DNA from: Acidobacteriota bacterium | GTDB taxonomy: Bacteria > Acidobacteriota > Blastocatellia > Pyrinomonadales > Pyrinomonadaceae | Assembly (NCBI GenBank): GCA_003223025.1 | Contig: QHXR01000003.1 | Location: 75,697 to 139,696 of the forward strand | Direction of reading: 5' to 3' | DNA length: 64,000 bases | Part shown: positions 51,701-61,152 of the stretch, piece by piece | Numbering within the stretch: the first letter of the stretch is position 1 | How the letters are laid out: each line of letters opens with the position of its first letter | Made by a program: the position numbers and the translations under genes | Notes under the pieces: generated by a model | Databases searched by the model: none | The model's input: the letters and a program-made list of their open reading frames with translations, nothing else | Told to the model about the DNA's origin: nothing

Positions 51701-54649
51701 TCCGAGCGGGTCGCCCGCGATGGCGATACCAACAGCCGAAAATCCTGTCGTGTTAGTGCTCGTCACCATATCGATCCGGTTTCTGGAAATGATCGAATTG
51801 GCCATGCCGCCCGAGGTTACGGAGGTCGTAGTTACGTTCTGTATTCCCGCAATAATACCGATCGCATCCGCAGCTTCGTCAGAGACGATTCCGCCGATCT
51901 TGTTCTCCGTAACGAATATCCCGTTGTGATTGAACAGGAACATCCCGGCTCGCCTCATACGGTTTACACCGGTCGCGGAGATGTCGTTATGGCTGATTAC
52001 GTTCCCTGTCGCCGGAATGGCCGGGCTCACGCCGTCATTGAAGATCCCTATAAACGATCTCTGGAAAGCACAATTATCGACGATGACGTTGTTGTTGCTC
52101 GCCACCGTCGGTGCAGAACCGGGAGCGTTTCCTCCGATGTGAATACCGATCAACGTCTGAGTCGGATCCTGACCGTTGATGTTTACGTTCCGAACCGTGT
52201 TGTTATTTGCACTGTTCGCTCCCTGCATAATCGCGACCACCGCTCCGGCCGTTGCCGTCGGATTGGTGTTGGTCACCGTCAGATTCCTGAGCAGAGGATC
52301 GCCTCCGACGCCGATTGCAGTACCGCCCGTCAACGAGCCTTCGATCGTCACGCCGTCCGCGCCGTTCAGTCGAATAATGCTGTTAGTGCTGCTTCCCGTG
52401 ATCGACCGATTTCCGCCGGAAGGCTTGATCGTAACGGTGAATCCGCCGGCAAGCTCATTCAACGCAACCGCTCCGTTTTCGCCGGTCAAGTCAGAGGTGA
52501 TGTTGATCGTCACATTCCCCGTGGCTCCAGAAGTATTGAGACCTTCGAAGATTCCGCCCGGGTTCGTCAGTGACGTATAACTCTGTCCCGTGCCCACGTC
52601 AAAGGTTCCTGCGAACGGAGGCGGCACGTCACCGATCGTAGCCGTTGCAACGGTCTGCGCTCCGAGTGTTGCACCGCCGGTCGGATTTGAAAGCGTGATA
52701 GTAAACGTCTCGAGCGCATCGATTATCGCGTCACTACAAAGTGTGACGTTGATCGGTTGACTCGTTACTCCATCCGGGAAGGACAGCAGCTGTGGTCCCG
52801 GATTGATGTAGTCCGTGCTGCCAGTACACGAGGCACCACCGGTTGCGGTTCCACCTCCGAGGGTGTACGTGGCTCCGACAACCCCCAAGCTACCAAGTGA
52901 ACGATTGACTGTTGCGACAAGGGTCGTACCTTCGTTACCGCTATACGTCGAAGAGCTAAGCTGCAGAACACCGGGAGCAGCAACGTATTCGTCGGCTCCG
53001 ATATCCACGCCCGCACCATTCGGCCGCGTCTGTAAGTCGATGTCGTCCGTTACACCGGCGATCGGCGTGCCCATGTCGATGTTCGGAGAACCTGCGAGGA
53101 GATGTGGGTCACTCGTAGTGGATGAATGAAGGGGATCAGCCTGCTTCGAGTTGGCATCTTGGGCCGCAGTATACGCCGCTTGCCAGTTTGCGAGTGTCGC
53201 GAACTGCGTCGTCAAAGTTACGCCGGAGACGGTGCCTAGTCCGCCAGTTTGTGACTGCAGGTTCGAAGCATTGATGTAATAATTGTTGAAATTCTCGCCG
53301 CCTGTTCCAAAAACGTATGCCGCGGAATTTCCGCTTATCGCGTAAAACCGCACGGTCGGACCACTCGAGGAGCTTAGGTCCATATAGACGCTATTGTTCA
53401 TCAACGTGAGGTTGAGGTGCGTCGTACCGTTGGCATTGGCGATACGAATGCCGCTGCCGAAGTTCGTCGAGGCTCCGGACACTCCCGGATCGACATCGCC
53501 CGTCATGATAATAGTGTTGTAAACAACTTTGTCGCTGTGGCCGCCCGCGATACCCAAACCTACTGCCTGGTCACCGCTTGTGCCGTTCGTTCGAACGTTA
53601 TAGATAAAATTGTTCGCGACTAAATTGTTGGTGGCCGTACCGCCGCCCGTCGTCGCCAAATTTAATCCCACCGAAGAAAACGTCAATTCCTCGATCACGT
53701 CATGAATAACGTTCTTCGTGACAGTGTAAGTATTTGAGGTAATCGTTCCCGGAGCCATGCTCCACGCATCGTTACCGATCGAAATACCCATGCGGTCCGA
53801 TCCGGTACAAGCTTGCGGATCCAAGCAGCCGACAAACTGGACGGTGTTTCCCGATACGGTGGCACCCGTGTCGGCCTGCATGTAAATTCCGAGCTTGCCG
53901 ATCTGGTCGGCGCCAAAGGCATTCGGCCCAACAATATTGCCCGTAACGACCGGATTGATGTTGAGGTCCGTCGTCGTACCGCGCGTCATAATGCCGTAGC
54001 GTGCTCGTATGATGCGGTTTGCAATAAATGAATTGTTGTCGTTATCGACACCGTTCGAAGTTGTCGTAAGAGCTGTGCCGGACATGGCAATGCCAAAGGT
54101 GACGTTTGTGCTAGCCGAAGACTGATCAACGCCGGCGGCGAGCTCCAAATTTCGGATCGTATTGTTCGAGGCACCGTTTCCGGCGGCCACGCTGCTTAGC
54201 CAGATAGCAGCCGTCGCAGTAGCTGTACTGTTATTGCGCACTGTCAGATCGCGAGCTGTTCCCGCACCGTTCTGTCGACCGTCTATCGTCACGTTGTCCG
54301 CGCCGTTCAAGCGAATCACCGCACCGGTGATCGAACCCTCGATCACTCTTGCTGCACCGACCGGTCTTATCGACACGGAAGTGTACGATGCGGAACCGAC
54401 GCCGCTCGCCGTCAAGGTCGCACTGGCAGTCTCCGTCGTGTTGCCGCACACTTCGATATTGATCGAGCCCGTGTGGGTGCCCGCGATCACCGCGAGAAAT
54501 GCGTCGTTAAGGGTAGCATACGCGGTCGGCGTGACTGTTCCACCCGAAGACCAGGCTCGACTTGAGTCGCCTCCGCGATAAATAGTGAGGTAAAGGATCG
54601 CGGCCCGATGGCAGCAAATGCAAAAACGCTGACAAGCATCAGCGCACAA
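45764..54649 (-). CDS. Giant beta-helix / Calx-beta / FG-GAP surface protein (frame-broken)
   Basis: A 2961-residue open frame, the main part of a protein of about 3175 residues. In order on the minus strand: beta-helix 1 (to about 52985), one Calx-beta domain, beta-helix 2 (52620-51095), two Calx-beta, beta-helix 3 (50365-48920), two Calx-beta, beta-helix 4 (48195-46680), two Calx-beta, then FG-GAP repeats. Each helix opens with TVGTGxTYxSLTN-like text and ends with DIGADE(V/Y/F). Helices 2 and 4 are near-copies, for instance GGDPLLRNLTVTNTNPTAT versus GGDPALRNLTVQNTSTTAT. It is likely a calcium-stabilised adhesin or outer-surface protein. The export signal and the last repeats lie in other frames (54690 and 45163), so two frame changes break it. 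Confidence 0.85.
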   Translation of the reverse strand: MCADACQRFCICCHRAAILYLTIYRGGDSSRAWSSGGTVTPTAYATLNDAFLAVIAGTHTGSINIEVCGNTTETASATLTASGVGSASYTSVSIRPVGAARVIEGSITGAVIRLNGADNVTIDGRQNGAGTARDLTVRNNSTATATAAIWLSSVAAGNGASNNTIRNLELAAGVDQSSASTNVTFGIAMSGTALTTTSNGVDNDNNSFIANRIIRARYGIMTRGTTTDLNINPVVTGNIVGPNAFGADQIGKLGIYMQADTGATVSGNTVQFVGCLDPQACTGSDRMGISIGNDAWSMAPGTITSNTYTVTKNVIHDVIEELTFSSVGLNLATTGGGTATNNLVANNFIYNVRTNGTSGDQAVGLGIAGGHSDKVVYNTIIMTGDVDPGVSGASTNFGSGIRIANANGTTHLNLTLMNNSVYMDLSSSSGPTVRFYAISGNSAAYVFGTGGENFNNYYINASNLQSQTGGLGTVSGVTLTTQFATLANWQAAYTAAQDANSKQADPLHSSTTSDPHLLAGSPNIDMGTPIAGVTDDIDLQTRPNGAGVDIGADEYVAAPGVLQLSSSTYSGNEGTTLVATVNRSLGSLGVVGATYTLGGGTATGGASCTGSTDYINPGPQLLSFPDGVTSQPINVTLCSDAIIDALETFTITLSNPTGGATLGAQTVATATIGDVPPPFAGTFDVGTGQSYTSLTNPGGIFEGLNTSGATGNVTINITSDLTGENGAVALNELAGGFTVTIKPSGGNRSITGSSTNSIIRLNGADGVTIEGSLTGGTAIGVGGDPLLRNLTVTNTNPTATAGAVVAIMQGANSANNNTVRNVNINGQDPTQTLIGIHIGGNAPGSAPTVASNNNVIVDNCAFQRSFIGIFNDGVSPAIPATGNVISHNDISATGVNRMRRAGMFLFNHNGIFVTENKIGGIVSDEAADAIGIIAGIQNVTTTSVTSGGMANSIISRNRIDMVTSTNTTGFSAVGIAIAGDPLGPNTIVNNMITGLNAPATSPDLVAGIYVSGVPSATTRLYYNSVSNTGSRGAVASQIGSYGIAISGTDPVVELKNNIFYTTQTSGGGAAAKSYAIGMTTTVFTNLDSNYNAFFSSGANAGGFRTGSIDTTGTDLANLAAWQAAVSDDANSQEVDPLFVDPITNVHLQPASPVENDGTPIPAVIIDFDGNPRSVTAPEIGADEFFVPVPGTLAFSSATYTIGEAGPSATLTVNRTVGSDGAVTVDYALAGGTATGGAACGGAVDYVNTGGTVNFANGETTKNIVVPICDDAVFEGDETFNATLSNATGGATIGTPNPAAVTITDNEIAMPGSLQMSAAFASFGEAAGAVTVSVTRTGGSNGAVGVSYSFLPLTANGAAACAAGVDFAGVSGTLNWADGDTAAKNIPISICEDALVESPETFLVALATPTGGATIGVQSSEMVTINDNDVGGPLTINVGTGETYTSLTNAGGVFDAINGMTISGNITVNVTSDLTAETGAIALNEFAAGFTMVIKPSGGARTISGTSAASSGLIILNGADNVTIDGSTSGGTDRSLTITNATTTSAVIWMRSTAVPNGSNSNTIKNTNLQGSVATNIIAGVLAGSSTFGGAAQAPQSNNTFQNNKVIKVQNALFISGNATTFDQNWAITGNTFGSTVVSEKLSFRGMLLGGANNFTISGNTIMGISSTTVTSSTMTGIQLSANATNGTVTRNSISDVKHNNPSGFGANGIFLAATSVASNNLISNNFIRDIAGVGFNGVAFADNGYGIVAASGSGYKIYFNSINLATSQTTANSITSAINITSGVTTAGAVDVRDNVLVNQETVGTRFAVINESTQAAAVFADSNYNDYFAQNVGRQATVTFATLANWQGATTKDANSQAVDPLFVSATDLHLQPASTILDDGSPLASVTVDFDGDARSATTPDIGADEVAGAPGSLAFSSATYTIGEAGPTATLTVNRTGGSSGAVTVDYALGGGTATGGGSCGGAVDYVNTGGTLMFADAETSKTISVAICDDSVFEGDETFNATLSNATGGATIGTPNPAAVTITENEGVPTVQFSSATYTTVDELSGGGFITITLSGASQSNVTVNYATVAGSSATGGASCTPGVDYLNTSGTATILAGQVSAFFNVPTCIDTVDEPDETVNLALTMPVGATLGSPSTAVLTLLDNDVPSGPTVLTVGTGGTYPSLTNTGGVFEFINGMTVTNDLVINIVSDLAGETGTVALNEFAAPFTVVIKPTGAARTITGSSTTGIIKFNGADRVTIDGSLTGGTATGVGGDPALRNLTVQNTSTTATAGGVILVQQGTNGAQDVTIKNVNVSGQDPTQTLLGIHFGNTNPGASPTINNNNGRVENCSVQKAILGIFYNGVTGTPATGAVITRNDLSATGANRLRRGGIFFFNQNGIQVTENSIGGIDSNESADSIGIIAGIQNVSTTNVTSGGVTNALIAGNKISGITASSTVGFSAAGIAVAGGTTGPNTIQNNMISGVIGPATSPDIVAGIFVAGVTSSTTRVLYNSVWNTGNRGAVASQIGSYGIAISGTNPIVELKNNAISNTQTSGGGANAKSYSIGMTSTTFTNLDSNFNDWFAGGANVGFFRTGSLDTTGTDLGTLAAWQAAVSDDANSQLIDPLFMSTTDLHLQLGSPILDDGTPIAGVTTDFDGQTRSATTPDIGADEVVGGGAPGSLQFSSATYSVGEAGGTSTITVTRTGGSTGTVGVTFASSNGTATGGASCGAGVDYVNANGTLTFLDAEVSKTFDVTICNDAVFEGNETVNLALSNVTGGATIGSPSTAVLTITDDDPAPATFNVSISDVHRAEGNSGTTNAVFNVTLSFISPPTAAPEGVTLASVQYATANGTATAGSDYTATSGTLNFESPGTLTVSVPVTGDLNKEENEFFFVNLSNPSPNTIIVDGQGAGVLVDEDRPYVADFDRDLKSDFSVFRPSTSVWYVLQSSNGTNKIGSVGPSGMTAVPGDYDGDGLTD

Positions 54650-54690
54650 ATCGAAGCAACCAAACGGGACCAGTTCTGGCGGTCGGACAT
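54591..54690 (-). other. Signal-peptide segment of the giant protein in another frame
   Basis: ATG 54690 follows AGAGGAG on the minus strand and encodes MSDRQNWSRLVASICALMLV then SVFAFAAIGP, a clear signal peptide. The frame leaves the giant coding frame: the large ORF (from a TTG at 54649) overlaps it one base out of phase. One additional base near 54598-54612, for instance in the GGG of the codons after FAFAAI, would join both. The large ORF alone has no plausible start or secretion signal. Confidence 0.7.
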
Positions 54691-54916
54691 AGCTATTTCT
54701 CCTCTTTCTTGAGTAAGCGCGAAATTTAGTTGTACTACTTAAAGCGAAGTTCGGCCTGAAAGGATTGGTGACTTCCCCGGGTGATGTAGCAGGCCTCCCC
54801 GAAATTGATGTATTGAGCGATTATAGGCAGGTTCGGGATATTGTCAAGCAGTTTTAAACCAAGTCGGCCGCCGGAACTGATCCGTGCGGCCGACTCATCA
54901 CAACAATTGAACTAAG

Positions 54917-57400
54917 CTATTTGATCTCGATCGACGTGCCGATCGTGAACGATCTACCGCGTGCCGGAGCGAAAACGAACTGCTCGCTGTAGAACTTGTT
55001 CATGATGTTAGAAACTCCGAGATTGACGCTGAAGTTGAACCGCTCACGTCGCATGTAGTACCCGCCGCCGATGTTGTGCGACACGAATCCCGGCTCGAAT
55101 TCAATGTCGTTCGCTGCGGCATAGGACGGGACGAATCGTACGTTGTAATCGACAAAGTAGCTCTTGCCGAAATTCTGCCAACGAAATCCGACATTCGTTC
55201 GAAACGGACTGATCGCATCAAGCGGCACGTGCTCATTCAGATCCTCTCCGTGCAGGTAACTGAAATTCCCGTACGGAGTCAGATATCCGAGTCGGATCTT
55301 GAACGGCATTTCGATCTCTGTTTCAAATCCCTGGATGCGGGCCGTTCGAATATTTTGAGTTTGATAAACCTGCGTCGGCGGACGCCCCGGCGTGAGGATC
55401 TGGATCGGAACGGGATTGTTCGGATCCGTGTAGTCGTAGGCCGCAACCGTGGCTAAGAAGTTTTCGAAGTAATTATTGAAGTACGTCGCCGCGAAGTTAA
55501 CTCGTGAAGTGTGCACCTTTGCACTCGTGTCGAAATTGATTCCCGTCTCCGGCACGAGTGATGGATTCCCGACGAGGAAACCTTCGGCCGAGCCCGGATC
55601 CGTAAAAAATCGTTCCGCAATGTTCGGTGTTCTGAATGAACGTCCGATCCGCGCCGAAAGATTCAAATACTGCGTCACCGCATAAACCGCTCCGAAATCT
55701 CCGGTCAGTGATGTGTACGGAATATCGAGCCCGTCGCCGATCCCGTTCAAACCGAGAACGTCGATCTGATGCGCGTTCAATCGCGGGTCGAGTGCGAACT
55801 CGTCGGTCGGCTTCGACACCGTGCTAAACCGGTCCACACGAATTCCGCCGACAAACCTCAATCGCTTCGTGACTCGAAAATCGTCCTGTGCGAAGAACGC
55901 GAGATTAGAAAGTGTAGCGTCGGGCACGCTTCGCGAATTTCGGAACGTGCGATTCGGCGAATAAGAATTCGTCGAGGACACGACGAGCCGGCGATCGCTA
56001 TTCGTATCCCGAAACCAACTCGCTCCCGCAACCACGCTGTGGCGTCCGAAGATCCAGTCACTCTGCAGATCAAGTCCGGCGGTCTTTGTATCCGTCACCG
56101 TATCGCTTAGCTGATAGAGTCCCGGAAAGAACGGCTGAACGGCAGGAACGGTAAGGATATTTGTGAAGCTGCGATATTGAGTTTGATAAAAAGCTTTGAC
56201 CGATATTCGCTGCAGGTTTTCCGTGAGCGCTGCGACGTCATATCTAACGCTGAACTTGTCGCGGTTATTGAACGGAAAGAAAGCATTGAAAACGCCGACG
56301 AGTTCGGGCAGTCCGGTGTTCGCGCCGGCGAGACCGGCCGAACCGATGTTGCCTGCACGACGACGCTCGTAGTTGAACTTGAGAGTGTTCGTATCATTCA
56401 AAAAGAATCGCAGCGTCGCCTGGCTGTTGCTGCTGTGCGATTGCGAGTTGAGGATCTCGTTGTCATCGGTGATCATCAGATCCTGTCCGCGAAGATCTTC
56501 CTTTTCCGCATCCGTCGCGTTGCCGGCGGAATAATTGTCGAAGCGGTCCATCGACTGAGCCACGCGAAATGCAAAGAACTTATTCGCTCCGGTCAGTGCG
56601 AGATTGCCGCGGCGACCGTTTTCGTTCGACGAATAAAACGTATCGAATGCTCCACCGAATCTGAAACTTGAGGTATCGCCGCGCGGCGGCGTATCGCGAG
56701 TGATGATGTTGATCGTTCCGGCAAGTGCGTCGGTGCCATAAAGTACCGAACCGCTCCCGCGAAGGACTTCAACCGTCTCGATCTGCGATGTCTCGACAAG
56801 TCCGGGTTCGATACCGGATTGACCAGTCGATGTTCGACTGTTATTCAATCGTTCGCCATCCACAAGAATCAGCACCCGGTTGCTGTCGAGTCCTCGGATT
56901 CTCGGACGCACCTGAAACGCTCCTTCGTTAGCGGTTGACGTTCCCGGAAGGGTGCGGAAAATGTCTCCGATAGTATTGACCGCCTTTCGATCAATCTCTT
57001 CGCGATCGACGACGCTGACCGGGACCGCAGTTTCAGTTGTGAGAAGCTCGGCTCGTCCGGCTGTGACCGTGACCTCTTCTTTGAGTGGCTGCGGTTCGAT
57101 CGTTATCGCCAACGGAGTAGCGGATGCGGCGGCATCAACAGTCGCGGTTCCGAAGCCGTTAGCTTTTACTATGACGTCGCAGGTTGTAACGCAGCCGGAC
57201 TCAAATGAGAATTCACCGCTCGCATTTGTCGTGACGCTACGTTCTGCACGTGTCGATTTCTCTCGTAGCATGACTGTCGCTCCGGCGACCGGTGCTCCCG
57301 CCGAATCGATCACAGTGCCCCGGACACTTCCGGTCTGCGCGAAAGCCGAAATCGAAAAACATATTAGTGAGAATAAAAAAAGAACGGTATTAAATTTCAT
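54917..57400 (-). CDS. TonB-dependent outer-membrane receptor
   Basis: An 827-residue outer-membrane transporter: signal peptide (1-21), then a carboxypeptidase-regulatory-like beta-sandwich (about 24-105, GSVRGTVIDSAGAPVAGATV). The plug domain (about 110-235) includes RGLDSNRVLILVDGERLNN, VEVLRGSGSVLYGTDALAG and TINIITR, and a 22-strand-type barrel ends in an aromatic-poor GTSIEIK. Substrate is not evident; the plug resembles siderophore/cobalamin or vitamin receptors more than SusC. It lies downstream of atpC on the same strand but beyond a terminator. A GGGAGCAT site precedes ATG 57400. The 140 bases upstream contain no obvious Fur box. Confidence 0.9.
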   Translation of the reverse strand: MKFNTVLFLFSLICFSISAFAQTGSVRGTVIDSAGAPVAGATVMLREKSTRAERSVTTNASGEFSFESGCVTTCDVIVKANGFGTATVDAAASATPLAITIEPQPLKEEVTVTAGRAELLTTETAVPVSVVDREEIDRKAVNTIGDIFRTLPGTSTANEGAFQVRPRIRGLDSNRVLILVDGERLNNSRTSTGQSGIEPGLVETSQIETVEVLRGSGSVLYGTDALAGTINIITRDTPPRGDTSSFRFGGAFDTFYSSNENGRRGNLALTGANKFFAFRVAQSMDRFDNYSAGNATDAEKEDLRGQDLMITDDNEILNSQSHSSNSQATLRFFLNDTNTLKFNYERRRAGNIGSAGLAGANTGLPELVGVFNAFFPFNNRDKFSVRYDVAALTENLQRISVKAFYQTQYRSFTNILTVPAVQPFFPGLYQLSDTVTDTKTAGLDLQSDWIFGRHSVVAGASWFRDTNSDRRLVVSSTNSYSPNRTFRNSRSVPDATLSNLAFFAQDDFRVTKRLRFVGGIRVDRFSTVSKPTDEFALDPRLNAHQIDVLGLNGIGDGLDIPYTSLTGDFGAVYAVTQYLNLSARIGRSFRTPNIAERFFTDPGSAEGFLVGNPSLVPETGINFDTSAKVHTSRVNFAATYFNNYFENFLATVAAYDYTDPNNPVPIQILTPGRPPTQVYQTQNIRTARIQGFETEIEMPFKIRLGYLTPYGNFSYLHGEDLNEHVPLDAISPFRTNVGFRWQNFGKSYFVDYNVRFVPSYAAANDIEFEPGFVSHNIGGGYYMRRERFNFSVNLGVSNIMNKFYSEQFVFAPARGRSFTIGTSIEIK

Positions 57401-57542
57401 GTAATGCTCCCTTGTGGTTACCGCGAAAATATTCCCGGTAACTGCAGACTAATTCGCGCATGCCGCTTTGTAAATCAGATGCCGTTGAGTACGGTTTTGT
57501 CTGCAAATTAGGGCTTCTTATCTGCAAAAAGTTAACGTCGAA

Positions 57543-57578
57543 ATAAAAACGCCGGTCACTGTTAAGCAACCGGCGTTC
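57543..57578 (-). terminator. Terminator of the atpD-atpC operon
   Basis: AACGCCGGT (57548-57556) pairs with ACCGGCGTT (57569-57577). On the minus strand the hairpin is followed by TTTTTATTT. Confidence 0.9.
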
Positions 57579-57599
57579 CTCTTTTATTAGTCGCAGTTC

Positions 57600-58001
57600 T
57601 TACTTCGATCCTGCCAATTGCAATTTAGCGTTCGCCGCTTCGAGACGCTCACGATCGCCTTCGGTCTCTTCCAGCGCCGCCATCGCATGAGCGGCCAGCG
57701 ATTTCTCCGCAGCTTCGCGTTCGCCGCGTGCCGCGTCCGTATCGATCTCCGAAGCCGTCTCAGCGGTATCGGTCAGAACCGATACTTTGTTCGAGCTGAC
57801 CTCGACGAATCCGCCGGACACTGCAAGTCGTTCTGTCATGCCTTTGTTCGAGTAAGAAAGAATTCCCGGCTTAAGAGCTGAGATCAACGGCGCATGATTC
57901 GGGAGAATTCCTGCTTCGCCCGAGGCGGTCGGAATTGTCACCGAGTCGACACTTTCATCAAGAACTTTTCTTTCGGGAGTTACGATTTCGAGTTTAAGCA
58001 T
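57600..58001 (-). CDS. atpC: F1 ATP synthase epsilon subunit
   Basis: 133-residue central-stalk subunit of the F1 sector. The N-terminal beta-sandwich is clear: LKLEIVTPERKVLDESVDSV, IPTASGEAGILPNHAPLISAL and AVSGGFVEVSSNKVSVL. The C-terminal helical hairpin (EIDTDAARGEREAAEKSLAA) is slightly short but complete. It couples rotation to catalysis and can inhibit ATP hydrolysis. It follows atpD after 110 bases filled with facing heptad arrays. No gamma, alpha or F0 genes are near, so this operon is split from the rest of the ATP synthase set. Confidence 0.94.
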   Translation of the reverse strand: MLKLEIVTPERKVLDESVDSVTIPTASGEAGILPNHAPLISALKPGILSYSNKGMTERLAVSGGFVEVSSNKVSVLTDTAETASEIDTDAARGEREAAEKSLAAHAMAALEETEGDRERLEAANAKLQLAGSK

Positions 58002-58009
58002 TCTCTTCT

Positions 58010-58109
58010 ATTTTCGATTTTCGATTTTCGAATTGCGATCGCCCTGTACGATTCGGCCGAAACTCGCGGCAAAGCGACGATCGCAAATCGCAAATCGTAA
58101 TTCGCAAAT
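58010..58109. repeat. Facing CGAAAAT/CGCAAAT heptad arrays between atpD and atpC
   Basis: Plus strand 58010-58037: ATTTTCG three times and AATTGCG (reverse complement CGAAAAT, CGCAATT). Plus strand 58082-58109: CGCAAAT, CGCAAAT, CGTAATT, CGCAAAT. The arrays are inverted relative to each other around a 44-base spacer. The right one lies two bases from the atpD stop and the left one eight bases from the atpC start. Confidence 0.9.
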
Positions 58110-58111
58110 TC

Positions 58112-60055
<1,944 letters not shown>

Positions 60056-61021
60056 ATGAAGTTCACCCCTATTGGCATCGTGCTAGCGTTGCTTCTATTC
60101 TCGATCACCGCCATCGCCCAAGTTTCGATGACATGCTCGGGCTCTTACACAGAAAACTTTTCGTTTCTGGGCACTACCAACTTTGCCCTTACAAATAATT
60201 CCCCGTTAGGGATTTACGCCCAGAGGGAAACTTTAAATACGTCACCCCTTACTTTCTTTGCCGACGCGGGAACCCTCGTTACTCCGGCTGGCTTCAGAAA
60301 TTATGGAGCCGTGGGAGGTGCGGACCGGTCATTCGGGATGATTGCGGGCCCAGCAGGCGATACCCACTACCTTGGAATCAGGATCCAGAATAACTGTCCG
60401 ACTACCGCGACCGCGATCCAGGTCCAATATGTCGGCAAACAATGGAGGTCCGGTTCAACTAATCCGCAGACTGTCACATTCGGTTATCAGGTAAGCGCTG
60501 GCGATATCACGGATCTACTTACCGGCACATATACCACCTTTGCCGCTCTGAGTTTTACGACTCCGGTCAATAATAACGCTGGAGCGCTTGATGGGAACGC
60601 GGTCGCAAATCAACTCACATTCAACTCAACTATTCCGATTAGTCTCCCGTTCGGTTCCGAGATAATGCTTCGTTGGCAAGATCCGGATGATGCGGGTAAT
60701 GATCACGGCATGGGTATCGATAATTTGAGCGTCACGCTGTTGTCTCCAACGGCCGCCGGCGTTTCCGTATCGGGTCGCGTAATGACGGGCGGCGGAACCG
60801 GGATCGGAAATGCTGTCCTAGTATTAAGCGGTGGGACGCTTCAGCAACCTCTTATCGCCCGAACAAATCCGTTTGGATACTATGAGTTTCCCGATGTTCC
60901 GGTAGGAGCTACCTACCTGCTCGAGATAAGCTCCAAGCGCTACAGCTTCGCGCAATCCAGTCAGGTAATTCAGCCCCAGGACAACGTCACAGGTGTCGAC
61001 TTTATCTCCGACGGTAAATAA
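60056..61021 (+). CDS. Secreted protein with C-terminal carboxypeptidase-regulatory-like domain
   Basis: A 321-residue protein from ATG 60056, which has CGGAGGA nine bases upstream; an ATG at 60014 is in frame but lacks such a site. The signal peptide is MKFTPIGIVLALLLFSITAIAQ. Residues 23-230 form a beta-rich domain not recognised (NNCPTTATAIQVQYVGKQWR, ALDGNAVANQLTFNSTIP, MLRWQDPDDAGNDHGMGIDN), possibly jelly-roll-like. The last 85 residues are a carboxypeptidase-regulatory-like sandwich (GRVMTGGGTGIGNAVLVLSG, NPFGYYEFPDVPVGATYLLE). Related domain pairs are common in surface proteins of this bacterial group. Role unknown; probably extracellular. Confidence 0.75.
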   Translation: MKFTPIGIVLALLLFSITAIAQVSMTCSGSYTENFSFLGTTNFALTNNSPLGIYAQRETLNTSPLTFFADAGTLVTPAGFRNYGAVGGADRSFGMIAGPAGDTHYLGIRIQNNCPTTATAIQVQYVGKQWRSGSTNPQTVTFGYQVSAGDITDLLTGTYTTFAALSFTTPVNNNAGALDGNAVANQLTFNSTIPISLPFGSEIMLRWQDPDDAGNDHGMGIDNLSVTLLSPTAAGVSVSGRVMTGGGTGIGNAVLVLSGGTLQQPLIARTNPFGYYEFPDVPVGATYLLEISSKRYSFAQSSQVIQPQDNVTGVDFISDGK

Positions 61022-61040
61022 CCTCAGCTTATTTGAGGGA

Positions 61041-61072
61041 AAAGGCGGCTGTCTATGCCGCCTTTTCTTTTT
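61041..61072 (+). terminator. Terminator after the secreted-protein gene
   Basis: Perfect stem AAAGGCGGC/GCCGCCTTT (61041-61049 with 61057-61065), then TCTTTTTC. Confidence 0.9.
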
Positions 61073-61152
61073 CCTCGCCGACTCGTTGACTCCGAATATC
61101 CCGAGCCTTACCACCCTGTAGATTTTTTTCAGACGCAACGGGTCAACCGCGC

